Shown in pieces: positions 56,996 through 64,000 of a stretch of 64,000 nucleotides of DNA. Under the pieces are notes generated by a model. The model ran no database searches, was not told the origin of the DNA, and worked only from the letters and a program-made list of their open reading frames with translations. The stretch is from assembly GCA_947247005.1 (NCBI GenBank), contig OX365953.1:811001-875000 (forward strand), in the 5' to 3' direction. Source of the DNA: Spisula solida (Eukaryota; Mollusca; Bivalvia; Venerida; Mactridae). Every line of letters starts with the position of its first letter. The stretch's first letter is position 1. The position numbers were made by a program, and so were the translations under genes.

Positions 56996-57258
56996 AATAA
57001 GAGACGTTTGTAAAACATGTAGTCCCCATGGCAGCCCAATAGTCAGAAATGGTAAAGGTCACAATGACTATGACCTTTGAACTATTGATCTCAAAATCAA
57101 TAGGGGTCATTAACTGTTGATGACAAATCTCCATGTAAAGTTTGAAGAACCTCGAGCAAAACGTTCTTGAGTTATTGAAAGGAAATCAGTTGGTCTACCG
57201 ACCGACCGTCATGTGCAAAGCAATATACCCCCTCATCAAAGATTGGGGGCATAACAAT
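56996..57258 (+). mobile_element. Short HINE-like element of the ERE type
   Basis: 5' AATAAGAG then ACGTTT-GTA-AAACAT (one pair broken). Core with a mutated palindrome AGGTCACAATGACT. 3' end TACCCCC...GGGGGCATAA. Confidence 0.65.
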
Positions 57259-57823
57259 GTAGCATGAAAATGCATAATGTTTCAACAGGTATGTTAATTG
57301 CCACAAAATACGATTTTAAGAATGGTTTGCACGAAATAAAATTCTAAGTTATATTTTATGAATAATGTGCAAGTTTCTTGCGCAGGATGAATAAATTTAC
57401 ATTAAGTAAATTGTGTATCATAAGTCTGTTAGAGTAGTGTTTGTAGAACGCCTCATTAATTTTTGTCACTCTCATCCATCTGGCCGTTTTTCCTGGAACA
57501 GTCCTGATGGATATGTAACCGGTTGATATTTTATATGGTTTTAGTATTTCACTTTTAGTGGTGTTTGACCTGTGCTCAGTGGTTGTTTTTAACCTAAGGA
57601 GGTATGGATTAACTCCCTTGTTTTTGTGTAATGAAGAACCAGTTTGACTGTGTTATGTTCTCTTGTGCTAATCCCTTAATTTCGTGTCACATGACTGATA
57701 TTCATTGTCAGTCCAAGTTAGCTTCTGGAGAAAGAAGGTTGTTTGAGAAGTTGAAGTTTGTTGTTGTTGTACTATGAATTATAGTGGAATAAAGGTTTGA
57801 TCTTATTCTTCATTATATTCACC

Positions 57824-58358
57824 ATATCGACATTCCCGGTTAAAATCCGTTTTCCGGGATAACGGAATTTATTGAGCGACAATGTGCGAGATATCCCGAA
57901 TGTACGTCAGGGGGGGAAATGCCTATAGCGTATAGAGCAACCAGGTACAATAATTGCGATTATTTAAGCCAAATGATAAGAATTTGTAAAAAGTTTTACT
58001 AGTAAACAATGGCAACACTATTTTACGACCTCGCTGACGATATTTTTGCCAAAATAATATGTTTAATTTGAAAAATGCGTATATTTTCTCGCCATCGGTA
58101 TCGAGCTATGGAAGCGGCAGTGTAGAATAAAATGCAATATTTCAAATATAAAGCATTTTTTAGGATAATTCTTGCTAAAGTTTAAAAACAAAAATGTTTA
58201 ATGATAATGTGTAATAATTGTTTTATATGTTTTTAATGTTTAAACGTTGAAAAAAGCAAAAATATATACTCTCCCGCTATACCGCTTATTACTCGCTAAC
58301 CCCCTGACCGTGAAATTTCGGTTCCGGAAAAACGGGTTTTATTGAGTAATGTCGATAT
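57824..58358. mobile_element. TIR element, about 535 bp
   Basis: ATATCGACATT at both ends in inverted orientation, continuing into AAAATCCGTTTTCCGG / CCGGAAAAACGGGTTTT. A decayed relative lies at about 31020-31175 in the opposite orientation (TTGCTCTATTCGCTTAATGC, AAAACGGGTTTTATCC). No transposase. Confidence 0.65.
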
Positions 58359-58685
58359 CGAGAATTATATTCTTATGTCTGATATTCTTGTATATTCATA
58401 GAGACCTGTATCTTAAAGGAGCTTTACTTTAATTGTAATTATTAATACTAAGAAATGTGTAAATGGGTGTGTTGGCCCTTGGAATTCAAGATGGCTGTCA
58501 TGTTGTTGTAAAGTAATAGAATGGTGATTGGTAAAAGTATTAATCTGTAAATCCTTCTATTTGCTAACAATGTTCTCTAACCATTTTACAGTAATCCATT
58601 ACAGTGAGAGTGACGTGGAGTGTGGTATTGTGAGTCGCTGAAGACCCGATCCATAATCGGTATGTAACTATGTGTGTGATATAGA

Positions 58686-59336
58686 TGTTATAATTGTATC
58701 TTTGTTGTTTGTCATTGTTTGTCTTGTTTGTCTTGTTTGTATATCATGTATGTTCTTAACTGATTCCTTGATTAATGTATATTATATTAAAGGCCGATGA
58801 TCACAGGATTCTTAGCTTAACATATTGTATAACAAAGTAATTATACAGATGTTATAATTACTTGTTACCATTATACTTAATGCTCTTTATTGTTTGTTTC
58901 AGGGCTTATGAAATGCAATGACTTATGATATGAATATGAACTGAAATAGATGAAACATATTCATCAATAGATCTATATACTGTACATAGATAAGAAGTTG
59001 GAACATTATTATAGTAGAAACACAGCATCTGTATTCGTCTTGTTTATTCACCCCCATATCCTAGTCAACCCTGGACTACAATTACAAGACAGGAGTATGA
59101 CCCAGGATATAACTGGCGCCCAACGGATTTAGAAGAACGATAGACCGAGAATACATATACCTGTGGGAAGTTAGACGATACATTGTGTACCAGGAACTTT
59201 ACGACACATTATTGGACATTCATATTGTTGGATCATCATGAATGAAGAAACCTTGGACTCTTAATTTTATCATTTGGATCTACATGTGGACATTGTGTTT
59301 AAAACTGTGACATTTTATTGTGTATATTCTGTGATC
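58686..59336 (+). mobile_element. Possible LTR-retrotransposon remnant with primer-binding site
   Basis: TGGCGCCCAACG at 59114-59125 equals the first 12 bases of the classic tRNA-Lys primer-binding site and follows an LTR-like end (GACCCAGGATATAAC). A start TGTTATA at 58686 would give a 428-bp LTR with imperfect inverted ends; this start is uncertain. No gag or pol follows: the leader stops where the LINE 3' end begins near 59338. Confidence 0.4.
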
Positions 59337-59504
59337 AAAAGTTTATCAAAGTTTATTTACATATAAGCGCATGAGTCCCGAATCGGGCAGCATCAGCAAA
59401 ACAATTTATACAATTCATACATAATGTTGACACGTGACAAAATGGAAACGACTTTACATAATATTTACATGGTTTCAATACATATATGTAGCAAGCAACA
59501 GTAG

Positions 59505-59802
59505 AAACAAGACTGCGTTCAATAAACGCTTATGCCCCCTGTGGAAGCCTTGTCCATAAACAAGTCTAAGTCCAAAATTAGGTCAAGGTGAAGGTCAAAA
59601 TGGGGTTAGGTGATACAGGCATGTGGAGAGTGTTCATATACAACATCCATGCAAGTTTGGAAGCTTTGTAGCAAGCCATAATGATGCTAGAAGAAACGGT
59701 CAATTTGGGTTAACCAGGACGGACGGACGGACGGACGAACGGACGGATGGACGGACAGGTGAATCACTATATGCCTCCCAATCTATCGATACGGGGGCAT
59801 AA
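59505..59802 (+). mobile_element. Short HINE-like element, uninterrupted reference copy
   Basis: AACAAGA, stem GCGTT-CAATA-AACGC (59515-59529), TTATGCCCCC (59530-59539), a core with AGGTCAAGGTGAAGGTCA, an (ACGG)n tract at 59719-59756, and a 3' stem-loop whose last arm GGGGGCATAA (59793-59802) is the exact complement of the 5' TTATGCCCCC. Confidence 0.85.
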
Positions 59803-60287
59803 AAAGAAACATCGATTATATCATCAGATTTATAAGAGTATATAGAGAGTAAGCAGCGTCAGCGGGTGAAAGATGAGTTTAAAGAGGAATGAATTAACAG
59901 AGAGTGAATAGTGTTAATAATATGAGGATACTTGAATGTATCGGGAGTAATCATGCAGAAATAATAGTATACATCACATTCAAAACAAAAGATGGCTACT
60001 GTATAGGAAGTAGTAGTGGAAGGGATAGAACTGGGATGTCGATATAGAAATGATATTAGAATATATTAATCGTATATATATATATACATATAGATACATA
60101 TATACATACACACACATACATACATACACATATGCATACAATGTTAGAGAAACAGTAATTAAACAAAATACATGTATATAATAAGTTAAACACAATGAAA
60201 ACAGAGATAATTTACAAGTCAATATGTACAAAGATAAACAAAATTACATGTAAGACAAAGTAGTGGAGCATGTATTGTTATGTACAA

Positions 60288-61052
60288 TTATTTGAAATGG
60301 TTCATTATCTTCTGACATAGTAATGCGATATTTGATAATTCTACTTCATTGTCTACATTTAAAAGCTCTATAAATTTTATAAAATTAGGTCTGTTATAGT
60401 AATAATGTTTGATATATTTAGTTCTTATAAGTTTAAATTGTTTGCATTTAAGTAAGAAGTGAAATTCGTCTCCCAGATCATTACAATATGGGCATTTTCT
60501 ATCACGCAGTGGAGTATTTTGCCATCTGCCTGTTTCAATAGGTAAGTGGTGATTTCGTGTTGTAAACGAAATTAAACTTTTGGTCAAATATGAAGGCAGT
60601 TTATTGATGTATTTACTACGCCCAAAAGATTATTTTAAATGTTTGTATAAGTTTGTATCGGTTGATCGAGTAATATTTGAGTTCCAGTTTTGTATGAACA
60701 TATCTTTAAGTTTTAGATGGGTTGCTTTATTTAGCCATTTATAATTATGAATGCTTTGGCTATACCATAGACCAGACATACCACAGTTGCATATGATTTG
60801 TTTAATATTTTCCAACCAGGGTATTTTTGTATCGTTGTTAATGCTGAGACTATATAAAACTTGATACAGTTTTGTGGACAATTTCGATTCATTCTGATTG
60901 TATTTATTTTCGATCATTTTACCCCAAAATAATATCATTCTGTGTTTAATGTCAACTGAAAGTGGTGTTATCCCTAGTTCTCCATATATCAGAAGGCCTA
61001 CATGTATGCTGTCAACTGTATTGTGAGTACATATTTTTAGAGCTAAAATTTC
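60288..61052 (-). pseudogene. LINE reverse-transcriptase C-terminal region, broken
   Basis: One frame runs from about 61050 to 60288 with a single in-frame TAA at 60630-60632. Before it: GELGITPL, KHRMILFWGKM, LWYSQSI-like; after it: KLPSYLTKSLISFTTRNHHL, ETGRW and a zinc-finger-like CPYCNDLGDEFHFLLKCKQF. This order is typical of the region after the RT domain in CR1/jockey-like LINEs of invertebrates. The polymerase and endonuclease domains are absent (5' truncation), so it cannot be active. Confidence 0.75.
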
Positions 61053-61055
61053 TTA

Positions 61056-62440
61056 ATCTGCAGTTATGTAATTGCTATTGTATACATTTATTTCTTCACT
61101 ATAATAAGTGATATTTGTGTGACTCTAAATTCCATTGTTAGTCATTACATTTATAAATAACTGCAGGTTTGAAATTTTTCTGAGAGATATTGTAGATTGA
61201 GAGTGTAGCACTCTGCATGATTAATTTATAATTAATATTCCTACTCCCTGGTATTGGTTCTTTACTAATTGTCATAGTAATTAACTTAAGCATACATTTC
61301 TATTATTCAAGTAAAGAGGACAACATGCAGCTATCTTGAAGATCATTTAATCACTTGTGGCAAAGTGAGCCTTCTCAGTTCATTATTACATGTAAAGGAT
61401 ATCTGACCTACTTTCGTTTTCGTAAATAGTGACAGGTCTACTTTCGTTTTCACTTGGTTTAAAATAGCCCATTTACAATGTGTTGGAAGCCTTTGTTTGT
61501 GTATTTATAAGTATTTAGCTCATATTCATTCTTATTCAGTGTATCTATTCATTAATATTGAACCTTTATATAGTATTTATACCTTGGTCGTGTGTGCACA
61601 CGGTTAGTCTGTATTTACACATCTCAGCTGATTAAATCAGGTGGATTTGTTATTGTATTCATACGGGCACTTGCTAGTTGTTTCCGGTGATTGGATTGGT
61701 TGCCATTTCATACCATTTTGTTTCGTGTGATTTGATTGGTCCATAAATATTGATTTCACACCAGACCACATGACTTACTATGACCTTGACATCAAGACAG
61801 CATGGTTCCGGTTTGATTAGTAAGGAGAATTTAGATATTGACACATGTCAAATTAGAAGAGTAGTACTTTAGCAATTGCTAATTGATATTTCAATTAATT
61901 ATAGTTAGATATACAGTAGTATTTCCCCAGTAGACATAGTTTGATACATAAATTGCACATATTGGGATTTAATTGATATAAAATCTTGTGTATATTGGTG
62001 ATTGAAAATAATTGAAAGTGAACATTTACAGGTGGAACACTTATAAACCAGTTTTGATATTTGAGAGTTTTGCAGGATAGCATTTGTCAAATAGTTTATA
62101 TGTAAAAGGTTTAAAACCAGTACTTACAGAATTGATTATTTAAACATTGATGACCAGAAAGTATACCCTCTATGTCAAAGGAACTTGTATTGTAAGTATA
62201 CATGTTACAGGTGAACTTGAATGGTTAAAACACTTATTGAATTGATTTATTTAATTCGGACATCCGTGAGATTGGTACTTTAATTCCGAACAATTATAAA
62301 TTGTAATGGAATTTAATTAGAAAATTACTGAGCAGTATTGCGGGGTTGTATGATTTAATTAATGAGAGTGATCTAATTGCTTAAATTACAGTCACTAGCT
62401 TGTGAATATAGTCATAGCCAAACACGAAATTGCCATTTGT
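61056..62440. other. Gene-free stretch
   Basis: AT-rich, no credible ORF. GTGATTTGATTGG / GTGATTGGATTGG phrases recur near 61687-61740. Nothing else recognised. Confidence 0.4.
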
Positions 62441-63020
62441 TTATAAAGCCGTTGGCTTATCAGTCCTTGTGATTTAGATTGAATTACTTAGAAAAGTGGA
62501 GGGATGAGATTGATTTATTTCCGGTATTCATTCATTACTAGTTACTTACAAGTCAATTACAAATTAATTGATATTGTAAATGGTGTACCCAGCCAATTGC
62601 TTATCAGCACTTAGTATTATATTGAAATTTGTGATTTTCGACTGGATTCTTTCTTTCAGGTAGTAATTGATTACTTATATGTTGATAGAAATTTATTCTG
62701 ACATTATCATTCATGTACCCAGCCAGATGCTTATCAGCAGTACTTATTATAGTTAAATTTGAGTGCTTTGACTGAAATATTTTCACTTAATTCAGTTTAA
62801 TTTGATACAGTACCTTATTATTGAGTAATTGTTGTAACGTGAAGTTGACATTAGTACAGCCCAGCCAGTTGCTTATCGGCATTTCATATTGTATTAAATT
62901 TGAGTTCTTAGACCAATTTTTATTTGCAATTGTGAAATTCAATTTGAATTAACTTGCCTTTTATTAATCATTGTAACTTGAAGTTGATATTAGTGTGGCC
63001 CAGCCAGTGGCTTATCAGTG
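62440..63020 (+). repeat. Degenerate repeat of about 140 bp
   Basis: CCCAGCCAGTTGCTTATCAG-like strings occur near 62587, 62716, 62860 and 63001, with a decayed copy near 62450, each followed by AATTTGAGTTCTT-like sequence. Confidence 0.65.
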
Positions 63021-63741
63021 ATATTATAGTTTCAAAGTTCATTAGATTCAATTGTGTTTTATATTGAATAGATTGCTTCTTAGTTAATTAATTGAATATA
63101 CATTGATTAAATTCAAATTCTTCATACATTGATTAGAATTTTCATTTAGATTTTATGGTAATTAGTAATTACGTATATAGAGCTGGAGTACAGTACTTAG
63201 TACATTTATTGATTATGTTGATAAATTAAATTGATGTTTTAGGGTTAGCTTTGCATTATTGTAGAACTTGATAGAAATACTGTTGTATATGCTTGATATA
63301 GTTGTGTTGTGACATAAGTGAAGTGACCTTTACCGGAGTGAAGTGTACTAGTGATATATTGAAACTCAGTGTTGTGATTATTGAGTGACTACTACTATGA
63401 AAGTGACATTGACTCAGAGTTTTAAAGTTGCATATTGAAACAGATTATGGTGTTGTAACTGTTGAAATACTATGAAAGTGAATTTGTGCCTTTAGGGAAT
63501 AAAGTGACACTTGGTATAATTTGATATATATAGTGATTCATATGGAAAAGGAGAATAGATACTGAAGTGAAGGAACTCAGGTGATAATTTGTGATTCAAC
63601 ATTGATGAACACTTGTGAATTACAGTTTTAGTGAATTTAATATTGTGTGTATATACCAATATTTGTTGATAAATGTCGATACATATTGAAATTACGGTAT
63701 ATACCTAATTGTGAACCAGGATTTACATATAGACACATGTG

Positions 63742-64000
63742 ATTAGACACTGATATTGTACACTATATTATAGAGTTGATATTTGAAACGGTGAGTAAGT
63801 GACAAGTGATATAGACACACATGATATATATAGTGAGTGATTAGACACTGATATTGTACACTATATTATAGAGTTGATATTTGAAACGGTGATTAAGTGA
63901 CAAGTGATATAGACACACATGATATATATAGTGAGTGATTAGACACTGATATTGTACACTATATTATAGAGTTGATATTTGAAACGGTGAGTAAGTGACA
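63742..64000. repeat. 98-bp tandem array reaching the window end
   Basis: ATTAGACACTGATATTGTAC starts at 63742, 63840 and 63938, exactly 98 bp apart, with almost no differences. The array continues past 64000. The 700 bp before it hold loosely similar AGTGA/TTGATA-rich sequence and no gene. Confidence 0.9.

Larger units (their letters stand above)
59338..61055 (-). mobile_element. 5'-truncated non-LTR retrotransposon (LINE)
   Basis: RT C-terminal coding remnant at 60288-61050, then a 3' UTR running to about 59338, where the minus strand reads GTAAATAAACTTTGATAAAC, a plausible poly(A)-signal end. The UTR is interrupted by the short HINE at 59505-59802 and by a (TA/CA)-rich microsatellite at 60070-60135. 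Confidence 0.65.

Overview
This window looks like nuclear DNA from an invertebrate animal, most probably a bivalve mollusc. It is AT-rich, intron-rich and gene-poor, and contains no prokaryotic gene organisation. Short DNA elements that begin AACAAGAG, carry tandem-repeat cores rich in TGACCT, contain ACGGACGG tracts and end in a stem-loop recur throughout. They resemble the pearl/HINE (Helitron2-related, non-autonomous) elements known from bivalves. The assignment to bivalves is inference from repeat style and protein flavour; no species is claimed.

Region by region. 1-7.7 kb: a complete, apparently intact tyrosine-recombinase (DIRS/PAT-like) retrotransposon at 1171-6374 on the minus strand. 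It has identical split direct repeats, a Gag/RT/RNase H ORF and a recombinase ORF; three tRNA-like modules lie beside it. 7.7-24 kb: HINE-like elements and core repeats, one of them split by a 4.3 kb insertion whose uninterrupted counterpart lies at 59.6 kb; a 70-bp palindromic array; a foldback insertion; a MITE. 24.4-34.0 kb: nested long inverted-repeat structures enclosing several tandem-repeat families, a possible two-exon small gene (60 aa) and a possible spliced non-coding transcript. 34-50 kb: mostly non-coding, with MITEs, a tandem tRNA-like array, HINEs, a 33-bp minisatellite and the second copy of a 1.3 kb duplication. 50.6-57.0 kb: the only convincing host protein-coding sequence. 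It consists of three minus-strand exons of a large unidentified protein and two minus-strand exons of a neural-cadherin-like EGF/laminin-G region with a frameshift. 57-64 kb: a TIR element, an LTR/primer-binding-site remnant, a 5'-truncated non-LTR retrotransposon with an internal stop and an inserted HINE, then non-coding DNA with approximate 140-bp repeats and a 98-bp tandem array running off the window end.

The retrotransposon's two ORFs would work together: RT/RNase H copies the element and the recombinase integrates a circular intermediate. The most notable non-genic signal is the HINE set. Different copies keep base-paired 5' and 3' stem-loops while the stem sequences change, they share termini but not cores, and the cores carry nuclear-receptor-type half-sites (AGGTCA direct repeats with a 2-bp gap, and two exact palindromic AGGTCACAGTGACCT sites). 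All repeat boundaries were set by eye and are approximate unless a junction is described.
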